Shown piece by piece: positions 1 through 6,128 of a DNA stretch of 9,929 bases. How positions within the stretch are numbered: the first letter of the stretch is position 1; every line of letters starts with the position of its first letter. The position numbers were made by a program, and so were the translations under genes. This stretch comes from Bacteroidota bacterium (GTDB taxonomy: Bacteria > Bacteroidota > Bacteroidia > Cytophagales > Cyclobacteriaceae), in assembly GCA_023412765.1 (NCBI GenBank), contig JAEZBX010000045.1, positions 1 to 9,929 on the forward strand, written 5' to 3'. A model generated the notes under the pieces. It was given only the letters and a program-made list of their open reading frames with translations. It had not been told where the DNA came from and searched no databases.

Positions 1-387
1 CAGATAACGTATCGCATTAAAGATGCGCCAGAGAAAAACTGGTATATGCTAAACGTTCAGGAAGTTGAAAGGGCTGATGTAATTGATAATCTGCTTAACC
101 CGCGAGCATTCACCCGACTTCTCGAAGACAGTAAGTTCAATGGAGAAACATACCAGGAAACCTTTCGTGTCTTTCCCAGAGACTTTATCCCTGGAGATAC
201 TATTGCCGTCTCGTTGTCGAACATTAGCAAGGAGTATTATGATTTTATCAACCTGCGACTTGACAACCGGTATACCTTTATCGAATATTTAAGCGAGCCG
301 GTTAACTACCCATCAAACATAAACGGCGGCAAAGGCTTCTTCAATCTTTACATCCCCGACTTTGAAATCTTCGTCCTGGAATATTAG
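1..387 (+). CDS. DUF4249 family protein, C-terminal part (5' end outside window)
   Basis: The reading frame is open from the first base, so the gene starts upstream; 128 codons are visible and end at TAG. The internal Met at 46 is not a likely start because the upstream codons (QITYRIKDAPEKNWY) read as normal protein. The visible part matches the end of Bacteroidota DUF4249 proteins as I recall them: a 'NGETYQETFRVFP' strand, then 'GDTIAVSLSNISKEYYDFINL', and the hallmark ending 'SEPVNYPSNINGGKGFFNLYIPD'. The family is usually a predicted outer-membrane lipoprotein encoded next to a TonB-dependent receptor with a carboxypeptidase-like plug domain, so such a receptor would be expected just left of the window. 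Its biochemical role is not established. It is 44 bp from the following dehydrogenase gene on the same strand, so co-transcription is possible but not shown. Assignment rests on family pattern only. Confidence 0.75.
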   Translation, partial: QITYRIKDAPEKNWYMLNVQEVERADVIDNLLNPRAFTRLLEDSKFNGETYQETFRVFPRDFIPGDTIAVSLSNISKEYYDFINLRLDNRYTFIEYLSEPVNYPSNINGGKGFFNLYIPDFEIFVLEY

Positions 388-431
388 GAATCTAAGCCGG
401 CAGGACTTATATTTTTCAAAGCTTATCTGAT

Positions 432-2648
432 ATGCAAAAGCTTTACTGCACATTCCTTGGCGTGCTTTTCTTCGGACTGACGCATATTGTTTGTGGTCAG
501 ACATATCCGGCGAACTTTGCGCAGGTCATGGTGACAAATAACATCGCCAACCCGACTGCGATGGCATTCGCACCCGATGGACGGATCTTCGTAGCTGAGC
601 AGGGCGGTAGGTTGCGTGTAATCAAAAACGGAGCACTTCTGCCCACTCCCTTTATTCAACTAACAGTAAGCTCGACCGGAGAACGAGGGCTGATTGGTAT
701 TGTGTTAGATCCGGACTTTACAACAAATCAATATGTATATCTCTACTATACTGTTCCAGGCTCACCACCGCATAACCGTGTCAGTCGTTTTACAGCTAAT
801 GGAGACATTGTATTAGCAGATAGCGAATTTATTCTACTCGAACTCGATCCATTGAGCAATGCAACAAATCATAACGGTGGGGCTATGCAATTTGGCAAAG
901 ATGGCAAGCTGTATGTTGCAATTGGTGAAAATGCTAATTCCGCATATGCTCAGAATTTGGATACATATCATGGAAAGATTTTACGCATCAACAACGACGG
1001 GAGTGTACCCGAAGGCAATCCATTTACCACTGGCAGTGAACAGCGAAAGCGAGTTTGGGCTTATGGCCTGCGCAATCCATTCACGTTCTCTATTCATCCT
1101 GAAAGCGGAAGAATATTAGTTAACGATGTCGGCCAAAGTTCATGGGAGGAAGTAAATGATGCCACTGAGGGTGGGAAAAATTTTGGATGGCCAACGACAG
1201 AGGGAAAATTCAATGCTGCCACCTATCCTGCGCTTACCAATCCGATTTATGCCTACCCTCGCGCGTCGGGTGATGGAAATGGTTGTGCGATAACGGGAGG
1301 TGTATTTTTTTACCCGACGTCAACGAATTACCCCGCTACATATTTCAATAAATATTTCATACAGGATTATTGTAATCGATGGATAAACTATCTGGATGTA
1401 TCGGTAGCAGCCGTACCTAGGTCATCCTTTGCAACAACAATAGCTACAAGTGGGGTCGCGCTGTCGGTTGGAAGTGATGGAAACTTGTACTATCTGAGCA
1501 GAGGCGCTGGCGCTCTTTATAAGATCATTTATAATGAAACGACTGTTCCTTATATCACACAGCATCCTGCGGCGCAGACAGTTGCCGAAGGGGAATTGGC
1601 GACTTTTTCTGTAAGCTGCATGGGAAGTACGCCTTTCCAATACCAATGGCAGAAAGATGGTGCTGACATTCCCGGTGCAACGGATGCGTCGTACTCATTT
1701 GTTGCCACTCCTACGGATGAAGGTGAGTATCGTGTAATTATTTCAAACTCGGTTGGAAATATTACGAGCAATGCTGCTAACCTTACTGTTGTCAACAATG
1801 CCCGACCTACCGCCACAATTACTTCCCCTACCGACAGTTCATTATACACCGCTGGTACTGAAATAATGTTTTCGGGAACTGGATCAGATCCTGAAGACGG
1901 CGAGTTGTCACCCGAGGCATTTCAATGGCAAATCGATTTTCATCATGATACACACAAGCACGATCAACCGTCTATCCCAGGGGTTGTAAACGGGAGTTTG
2001 TTTATTCCAAATGAAGGGGAAACATCGGATAATGTTTGGTACACAATTCTATTGACGGTAACCGATTCAAAGGGTCTTACTGGCATTGATTCTGTAAGAA
2101 TACTACCGAGAAAATCTATGATTTCCGTAAACACCGAGCCGCCAGGGTTGACAGTAACCATCGATGGACAACCATTTTCGACACCAGTTGAATTTTTAAG
2201 CGTGGAAGGAATGAAAAGAACATTCGAAGTCGAAACACCTCAAACTATGAACGGTCATGAGTTTGAGTTTGAAGCATGGTCCAACGGCGGAGAAATAGTT
2301 CAAATAATTCAAACACCAGCAGATGACCTCCAGCTTACAGGAAATTTTTCAATTACCGTTGGTGCTGATGAAACAAATATTTCATTAGGTGATGTAACCA
2401 TTTTTCCGAATCCAGTGACAAGAAATTATTGTAGCCTGCAATTTTCTTTGAAGAAGCCTCAAACTGTCTCTGTCCGATTGATTAACATTTTGGCAGAGAA
2501 CCTTATTGAATTCAGTCGATTCGTTACCGCCGGCAAGCATGATGTTTTGTTGGATGCAACAACCTTAAGACCCGGTATTTATTATGTGATTTTGAATGCA
2601 GAGGTTGGACGAGTAGTTAGAAAACTTGTTGTTATGAAAGGATATTAA
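432..2648 (+). CDS. Secreted PQQ-type glucose/sorbosone dehydrogenase with Ig-like domain and T9SS sorting tail
   Basis: 738 residues. Residues 1-22 form a signal peptide (hydrophobic stretch FLGVLFFGLTHIV, cleavage near CG-Q). Residues about 28-365 are a GSDH beta-propeller: 'NPTAMAFAPDGRIFVAEQGGRL', 'RGLIGIVLDPDF', 'NHNGGAMQFGKDGKLYVAIGE' with H147 in the place of the family's catalytic histidine, 'YGLRNPF' with R214, 'DVGQSSWEEVN' (232-242) and 'NFGWPTTEG' (250-258). Residues 373-453 are an Ig-like domain (C396, W406, 'DEGEYRVIISNSVG'). Residues 458-560 form a beta-sandwich with a histidine-rich 'FHHDTHKHD' segment often seen in secreted sugar dehydrogenases. Residues 564-640 are PEGA-like. 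Residues 651-738 carry a type A T9SS sorting domain ('VTIFPNPV', final 'GRVVRKLVVMKGY'). It should oxidise an aldose or similar sugar with PQQ at the cell surface; the true substrate cannot be read from sequence. ATG at 432 is the only start that keeps the signal peptide; no clear SD or TAnnTTTG promoter is seen upstream. Confidence 0.9.
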   Translation: MQKLYCTFLGVLFFGLTHIVCGQTYPANFAQVMVTNNIANPTAMAFAPDGRIFVAEQGGRLRVIKNGALLPTPFIQLTVSSTGERGLIGIVLDPDFTTNQYVYLYYTVPGSPPHNRVSRFTANGDIVLADSEFILLELDPLSNATNHNGGAMQFGKDGKLYVAIGENANSAYAQNLDTYHGKILRINNDGSVPEGNPFTTGSEQRKRVWAYGLRNPFTFSIHPESGRILVNDVGQSSWEEVNDATEGGKNFGWPTTEGKFNAATYPALTNPIYAYPRASGDGNGCAITGGVFFYPTSTNYPATYFNKYFIQDYCNRWINYLDVSVAAVPRSSFATTIATSGVALSVGSDGNLYYLSRGAGALYKIIYNETTVPYITQHPAAQTVAEGELATFSVSCMGSTPFQYQWQKDGADIPGATDASYSFVATPTDEGEYRVIISNSVGNITSNAANLTVVNNARPTATITSPTDSSLYTAGTEIMFSGTGSDPEDGELSPEAFQWQIDFHHDTHKHDQPSIPGVVNGSLFIPNEGETSDNVWYTILLTVTDSKGLTGIDSVRILPRKSMISVNTEPPGLTVTIDGQPFSTPVEFLSVEGMKRTFEVETPQTMNGHEFEFEAWSNGGEIVQIIQTPADDLQLTGNFSITVGADETNISLGDVTIFPNPVTRNYCSLQFSLKKPQTVSVRLINILAENLIEFSRFVTAGKHDVLLDATTLRPGIYYVILNAEVGRVVRKLVVMKGY

Positions 2649-2666
2649 GTTACTAGTTATAGTTAA

Positions 2667-2886
2667 GTTAATCCTACTTTGTCAACTTCCAATTAAGTGC
2701 TTTGAGAAGAGCTACAATTTTGTACTTCGTCGCCTAGTGCAACAGTAATTGATCCTGACTTGGCTCCGCAGCCGCATGGCTACGCTTTTGGATTTGTAAC
2801 TCCTCAAGCCCTATACCCTATACCTTATACCTTTCCTTATTCCCTATTCCCTATTCCATCTTATGGCTTGACAAACTAGGATTAAC
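2667..2886. repeat. Inverted-repeat element, copy 1 (220 bp, non-coding, MITE/REP-like)
   Basis: The ends are GTTAATCCTACTTTGTCAA (2667-2685) and TTGACAAACTAGGATTAAC (2868-2886), inverted repeats matching at 18 of 19 positions. The same ends flank a second element at 8128-8259, so this is a repeated family and not a chance hairpin. The interior has no credible gene: about 120 bp of unique sequence followed by a heptamer tract (2809-2857). A 17-bp stretch, TCCTTATTCCCTATTCC (2834-2850), is shared exactly with copy 2. The element lies between two convergent genes; its left end is 18 bp after the dehydrogenase stop and its right end overlaps the last base of the cupin stop codon. It could be a non-autonomous insertion element or a bidirectional 3'-end/terminator element. 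Both ends include TTAA, which might be a target duplication or part of the repeat. Confidence 0.7.
2809..2857. repeat. Degenerate heptanucleotide tandem tract (7 x 7 bp)
   Basis: The tract divides cleanly into seven 7-mers: CCCTATA, CCCTATA, CCTTATA, CCTTTCC, TTATTCC, CTATTCC, CTATTCC. It sits inside inverted-repeat copy 1, close to its right end. Copy 2 keeps only about two units (8211-8227), so unit number differs between copies, as expected of slippage-prone repeats. No coding role is apparent. Confidence 0.7.
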
Positions 2887-3392
2887 TAAGATAGCTCTTT
2901 GATTACATCGGCATGTGATGGAAATTCCTGCAACAATTGCTGACGATCACCCATCTCAAAATCTTTGAAGTCAAAGCCAGGGGCTACAGTGCAACTTGCC
3001 AGGGTGAAGGTATTTGGGGATGATATCTTTGCTGCGAACCAGCAATTTGCAGGTATGGTGACTTGAAGGGAGTCTCCATTATCAATATCGCTGCCCAGCT
3101 TAAAAATGGAAAGCTGCATGTTTTGCAATACATAAATGTTAAGGGAAGAGCCTAAGTGAAAATGCCATAGCTCATCAGATTTAATCCTGTGGAACCGCGA
3201 TTTATCAACAGATCTCAACAGAAAATATATTGCGGTAGAGAAACTTCGTGGAGAACCAAACCTGAAAGGAAGTCCGCATACCTGAATATTTTCACTTGAA
3301 CGATACGTTTCCTTGTAAAATCCCCCTTCCGGATGGGCTGTCAGACCCAAACGGTCAATCCAGTATTCCGCTTGGTTTGGTTCAATATTCAT
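2886..3392 (-). CDS. Cupin-fold protein, DUF985 (Cupin_5) family
   Basis: 168 residues from the ATG at 3392. Family features in order: 'AEYWIDRLGLTAHPEGGFYKETY' (8-30), 'SFSTAIYFLL' (50-59), 'FHRIKSDELWHFHLG' (67-81) with H68, E74, H77 and H79 as likely cupin pocket residues, then 'VAPGFDFKDFEMGDR' (136-150). This is the small single-domain DUF985 cupin, a soluble cytosolic protein whose substrate is not known; related yeast and bacterial structures show a jelly roll that may bind a small ligand or nucleotide sugar. The frame continues upstream to an ATG at 3473 that would add 27 residues, but those match nothing in the family and that ATG lies inside the predicted promoter (3455-3485), so I prefer 3392. 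No SD is visible, as is common in Bacteroidota. The predicted leader is about 55 nt and contains a perfect palindrome. The stop codon abuts repeat copy 1. Confidence 0.85.
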   Translation of the reverse strand: MNIEPNQAEYWIDRLGLTAHPEGGFYKETYRSSENIQVCGLPFRFGSPRSFSTAIYFLLRSVDKSRFHRIKSDELWHFHLGSSLNIYVLQNMQLSIFKLGSDIDNGDSLQVTIPANCWFAAKISSPNTFTLASCTVAPGFDFKDFEMGDRQQLLQEFPSHADVIKELS

Positions 3393-3422
3393 TTGCGCGA
3401 TATTTTGATTAACATGCCAGCC

Positions 3423-3440
3423 ACATTGGTATACCAATGT
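3423..3440. promoter_or_regulatory. Perfect 18-bp palindrome, candidate operator
   Basis: ACATTGGTATACCAATGT is identical to its reverse complement over all 18 bases. It begins roughly 10 bp downstream of the predicted transcription start of the cupin gene and lies in its 5' leader. Position and symmetry suit a dimeric repressor binding site; a regulator is not encoded nearby, so the link is inferred. Confidence 0.45.
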
Positions 3441-3454
3441 ATTCGTCACTAATA

Positions 3455-3485
3455 CAAAAATAGATTTGTACACGTGGTAGTCAAA
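3455..3485 (-). promoter_or_regulatory. Bacteroidota-type promoter for the cupin gene
   Basis: Read on the minus strand: TTTG (3485-3482), a 19-bp spacer, then TATTTTTG (3462-3455), an exact match to the Bacteroidota -7 consensus TAnnTTTG. Transcription would begin near 3450, downstream of the far ATG at 3473, which supports the shorter protein start at 3392. Confidence 0.65.
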
Positions 3486-3496
3486 TGTTTACTTTG
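3465..3496 (+). promoter_or_regulatory. Promoter for the tRNA-Lys/tRNA-Val unit, overlapping the divergent cupin promoter
   Basis: TTTG (3465-3468), a 20-bp spacer and TTACTTTG (3489-3496), one mismatch from TAnnTTTG. The predicted start lies just before tRNA-Lys at 3510, as expected for a short tRNA 5' leader. It shares 21 bp with the cupin promoter on the other strand, so the two are likely to compete for RNA polymerase. Confidence 0.5.
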
Positions 3497-3509
3497 CATC
3501 CTTAAAATT

Positions 3510-3582
3510 GACTCCGTAGCTCAGCTGGTAGAGCAATTGACTCTTAATCAATGGGTCGAGAGTTCGAATCTCTCCGGGGTCA
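3510..3582 (+). tRNA. tRNA-Lys (anticodon CTT)
   Basis: A full 73-nt cloverleaf. The acceptor stem GACTCCG pairs with CGGGGTC (with G-T pairs), the D arm is GCTC/GAGC, the anticodon arm ATTGA-CTCTTAA-TCAAT gives anticodon CTT at 3543-3545, and the T arm GAGAG-TTCGAAT-CTCTC is perfect. Discriminator base A at 3582; CCA is not encoded. It decodes AAG. U36 and A37 make it an expected substrate of the t6A37 pathway, to which TsaB (8298-8978) belongs. Confidence 0.96.
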
Positions 3583-3606
3583 CTTCATTTTTTTGCAAGG
3601 TCCGAC

Positions 3607-3681
3607 GGGTAATTAGCTCAGCTGGTTTAGAGCACTACCTTGACAGGGTAGGGGTCACAGGTTCGAATCCTGTATTACCCA
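3607..3681 (+). tRNA. tRNA-Val (anticodon GAC)
   Basis: A 75-nt cloverleaf: acceptor GGGTAAT/ATTACCC perfect, D arm GCTC/GAGC with a 10-nt loop, anticodon arm CTACC-TTGACAG-GGTAG giving GAC at 3642-3644, and T arm ACAGG-TTCGAAT-CCTGT. Discriminator A at 3681; no encoded CCA. It follows tRNA-Lys by 24 bp with no separate promoter visible, so the two are probably one transcript processed by RNase P and other nucleases. Confidence 0.96.
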
Positions 3682-3811
3682 CGTCGTACTGAACTTTTTG
3701 GACTGCCCAGTTGCAACTGCGTATATCTCTACGTTGTAAGATACACTCCCGCCTTAGTGTTAATCATCGTCAGTTCATTTATCAAGCATTCGAAAATTGA
3801 ACGACACATTG

Positions 3812-3842
3812 TTGTAGCTTGATGCCGGCAAAGCTATCTTTG
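3812..3842 (+). promoter_or_regulatory. Promoter of the phosphodiesterase gene, ending 3 bp before the ATG
   Basis: TTG (3812-3814), a 20-bp spacer and TATCTTTG (3835-3842), an exact TAnnTTTG. The ATG at 3846 begins 3 bp after this box, where transcription would start, so the mRNA would be leaderless or nearly so. The 130 bp between tRNA-Val and this promoter show no gene or convincing terminator. Confidence 0.55.
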
Positions 3843-3845
3843 TTT

Positions 3846-4754
3846 ATGACTCATCGTTCAATTTTCTCCTTTCTGTTTATTTTAGCTGTTCCCTGCTATT
3901 CACAATACATTCCAAAGTTTGATGTTCAGGGCCATCGCGGTGCGAGAGGTATCATGCCCGAGAACAGCATTCCCGGATTTTTGCTTGCGCTCGATTCAGG
4001 CGTAACAACTTTGGAACTGGATGTCGTTATAACAAAAGATAAACGTGTTATCGTTTCACATGAGCCATGGATGTCAGCCAGTATCTGCCAGGATTCAGTT
4101 GGTAACGCAATAGCAGAGAAAGACGAAAAGAAATTAAATATTTATAATCTGACCTACGAGCAAGTCAAGAAATATGATTGTGGTTCCATGGGTAACAAGA
4201 ACTTTCCGCGACAGACAAAAATGGTGACTACAAAACCATTGCTTAGCGACGTTATTGCTGCTGTGGAATATCACATTAAAAGCTACGCGATGTATGAGGT
4301 AGATTATAACATCGAAATCAAAAGCACAGCAGGCGGCGAAAAAAAATTTCACCCTCCGATCGAGGAATTTTCGGACCTGGTTTACAAGCTGGTCGATGAA
4401 TACCTTCCGCTTGAAAGGGTGGTAATACAGTCTTTTGATTTCAGGGTTTTGCGATACTGGCACAAAAAATATCCGCAAATCAGGTTGTCGGCATTGGTTG
4501 AAAACACAAAGTCAATTGAGAGCAATCTTCAGGATCTTGGGTTTAAGCCGCACGTTTACAGCCCATATTTCAAACTTCTCACGAGAAATAAGGTTCAATA
4601 TCTACGTTCTCAAAGAATACGCGTTATCCCTTGGACTGTGAATGAAGTCTCTGATATGCTTTCGCTAAAAGGTATGGGTGTCGATGGTTTCATCACCGAT
4701 TATCCCGATCGCGCGCGTAAGTATAAGATGACGTTAAATATTCAACGGCCTTAG
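3846..4754 (+). CDS. Secreted glycerophosphodiester phosphodiesterase (GDPD family)
   Basis: 302 residues from ATG 3846. The N-terminus, MTHRSIFSFLFILAVPCYSQ, is a signal peptide with probable cleavage after S19. The GDPD TIM barrel follows: 'QGHRGARGIMPENS' (H30, R31, E39), 'TLELDVVITKDKRVIVSHEPW' (E57, D59, H72), 'NIEIKS' (E157, K159), 'VVIQSFDFRVLRYW' and 'VIPWTVNEVSDM...GVDGFITDYPDRA' near the end. These are the family's metal and acid-base residues, so the protein should hydrolyse glycerophosphodiesters to glycerol 3-phosphate and an alcohol in the periplasm, with Ca2+ or a similar metal. An in-frame ATG at 3822 (and TTG 3819) would add 8-9 residues, but both lie within the predicted promoter. 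No transporter or glycerol genes are adjacent. The next gene follows after 78 bp and may have its own weak promoter. Confidence 0.9.
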   Translation: MTHRSIFSFLFILAVPCYSQYIPKFDVQGHRGARGIMPENSIPGFLLALDSGVTTLELDVVITKDKRVIVSHEPWMSASICQDSVGNAIAEKDEKKLNIYNLTYEQVKKYDCGSMGNKNFPRQTKMVTTKPLLSDVIAAVEYHIKSYAMYEVDYNIEIKSTAGGEKKFHPPIEEFSDLVYKLVDEYLPLERVVIQSFDFRVLRYWHKKYPQIRLSALVENTKSIESNLQDLGFKPHVYSPYFKLLTRNKVQYLRSQRIRVIPWTVNEVSDMLSLKGMGVDGFITDYPDRARKYKMTLNIQRP

Positions 4755-4832
4755 CCTTCCTTGGTCATTCAAAAAAATTGCTCATTAGTATACACTCCGA
4801 TTATCTTATGGTATCATTGCAAAATTTTTTGA

Positions 4833-5831
4833 ATGAAAAAGTATGATGTATATGGCATCGGTAATGCCATCGTAGATATCGTTACCGAAGTTGATAACGA
4901 CTTCTTTATAAAGAACAACGTTGAGAAAGGTGTGATGACCCTTGTCGATGAAAAGCGCCAGTCTGAGCTGATGTCCGCAATCGACATGCAGAAAAGTAAA
5001 ATGAGCGGGGGAGGGTCGGCTGCAAATACGGTAGTAGCTGTGAATCAATTTGGAGGGAAGAGTTTTTATTCCCTTCTGGTTGCAAAAGATGATCTCGGGA
5101 AATTTTTTCTTGACGATTTGAGGTGGAATGGTGTTGACACCAACCTCAAGTATGAAGACTGTCCTGCTGGCCTTACCGGCCGATGCCTTGTAATGACAAC
5201 GCCTGATGCTAATCGAACGCTTAACACATTTTTGGGCGTCAGTTCTTTTCTTTCGACCAAGCAATTGGATATAGAATCGATCAAGAATTCATCCATCGTT
5301 TATTTAGAGGGCTACCTTGTGGCAAGTCCAAAAGGTCTGGACGCTATAAAAGAAGCGAAGCATACAGCGGAGGCTAACAAGGTTGACGTTGCGCTAACGT
5401 TTTCAGATCCTAGTATGGTAAAGTACTTCAGTAAGCAGGTCGAAGAAATCGTCGGAGCGAGTGTAGACTTATTATTTTGCAACGATGAGGAGGCTTTAAT
5501 TTTTACCGGAACCTCAACCATTTCGGATGCGCGCGAGAAGCTCAAACAAGCGGCGAAAAAATTTGTCATAACGCTCGGTGCCAATGGAGCACTCATTTTT
5601 GATGGGGACACTTTTATAAACATTGAACCATATAAGGTGGGAGCAGTAGATACAAATGGTGCAGGCGACATGTTTTCCGGTGCATTTCTGTACGGAATAA
5701 CCCATCAGCATAGCTTTGCAGAAGCAGGAAAGTTGGCTTCTCTGGCCTCATCCCGTGTCGTGACGCAGTTTGGCCCCAGGCTGGATACCCGCCAGGCGAG
5801 GCAGATTTTGCAAGAACTCGCCAGGCATTGA
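4833..5831 (+). CDS. PfkB-family kinase, adenosine-kinase-like
   Basis: 332 residues, typical for the family. It opens with 'YDVYGIGNAIVDIV', has 'SGGGSAANTVVAVNQFGG' (58-75) as PfkB signature 1, 'DPSM' and 'LLFCNDEEA' in the middle, and 'DTNGAGDMFSGAF' (273-285) as signature 2, where D279 is the expected catalytic base next to the anion hole. It is a cytosolic ATP-dependent kinase of a sugar or nucleoside. Close Bacteroidota relatives are usually labelled adenosine kinase, but ribokinase-like or fructokinase-like specificity cannot be excluded from motifs alone. Start at 4833 is chosen because the family core begins at residue 3. A near-consensus -7 box, TATCATTG (4812-4819), lies 13 bp upstream without a clear TTG partner, so its own promoter is uncertain. 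It ends 20 bp before the rpmH promoter. Confidence 0.88.
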   Translation: MKKYDVYGIGNAIVDIVTEVDNDFFIKNNVEKGVMTLVDEKRQSELMSAIDMQKSKMSGGGSAANTVVAVNQFGGKSFYSLLVAKDDLGKFFLDDLRWNGVDTNLKYEDCPAGLTGRCLVMTTPDANRTLNTFLGVSSFLSTKQLDIESIKNSSIVYLEGYLVASPKGLDAIKEAKHTAEANKVDVALTFSDPSMVKYFSKQVEEIVGASVDLLFCNDEEALIFTGTSTISDAREKLKQAAKKFVITLGANGALIFDGDTFINIEPYKVGAVDTNGAGDMFSGAFLYGITHQHSFAEAGKLASLASSRVVTQFGPRLDTRQARQILQELARH

Positions 5832-5851
5832 CGACCAAAACGGGCACCCGG

Positions 5852-5883
5852 TTTGTAAATCCAGAAAATCCTCGTCATCTTTG
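5852..5883 (+). promoter_or_regulatory. Promoter of the rpmH-rnpA-S41 protease operon
   Basis: TTTG (5852-5855), a 20-bp spacer and CATCTTTG (5876-5883), one mismatch from TAnnTTTG. It lies 31 bp before the rpmH start, giving a predicted leader of about 25 nt, and is the only good match between the kinase and rpmH. Confidence 0.5.
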
Positions 5884-5914
5884 CAGCCCTTTTTAGAATT
5901 TAATATCGAACGAG

Positions 5915-6076
5915 ATGAAACGGACATTTCAGCCTTCCCGGAGAAAAAGAAAGAATAAACACGGATTTCGTGAAAGAATGGCTACCGCCAACGGCCGCAG
6001 GGTGCTTGCAAATCGCAGGAGAAATGGTCGTAAGAAACTAACTGTCTCAAGCGAAAAGACGCTTAAGCACAAATAA
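5915..6076 (+). CDS. rpmH: 50S ribosomal protein L34
   Basis: A 53-residue highly basic protein, MKRTFQPSRRKRKNKHGFRE and onward to 'RMATANGRRVLANRRRNGRKKLTVSSEKTLKHK'. The start (MKRTFQPS), 'KHGFRERMAT', and 'GRRVLANRR' are unmistakable for L34, and the length is normal for Bacteroidota, which carry a short C-terminal extension. It is a structural protein of the large ribosomal subunit. It precedes rnpA by 52 bp, the widely conserved bacterial arrangement, and is probably transcribed from the promoter at 5852-5883. The dnaA gene found beside this pair in many bacteria is absent here, as is usual in Bacteroidota. Confidence 0.97.
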   Translation: MKRTFQPSRRKRKNKHGFRERMATANGRRVLANRRRNGRKKLTVSSEKTLKHK

Positions 6077-6128
6077 TTCTCTTTTCGGGCTGTTTTACCC
6101 CTTGAAGGAGAATTTATTAACTTCAATC

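Noticed and set aside
2671..2684. Inverted-repeat ends as promoters (TACTTTG resembles the -7 box)
   Set aside because: The box is one base short of TAnnTTTG and no gene starts at suitable distance in that direction in both copies.
3393..3473. 27-residue N-terminal extension of the cupin protein from ATG 3473
   Set aside because: The extra residues do not resemble the family, and the ATG lies upstream of the predicted transcription start.
3588..3594. T7 run between the two tRNAs as a terminator
   Set aside because: Only the tRNA-Lys T arm lies nearby as a stem, and tRNA-Val has no other promoter, so read-through is more likely.
3474..3692. 72-codon plus-strand open frame
   Set aside because: It runs straight through both tRNA genes and has no protein features; it is a by-product of tRNA sequence.
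3708..3719. 12-bp palindrome CAGTTGCAACTG after tRNA-Val
   Set aside because: It is short, has no T-run and is not placed at a promoter; chance is a sufficient explanation.
5837..5854. Hairpin AAACGG-GCAC-CCGGTTT after the kinase gene as a terminator
   Set aside because: The stem is short with a bulge, there is no T-run beyond TTT, and it overlaps the rpmH promoter.
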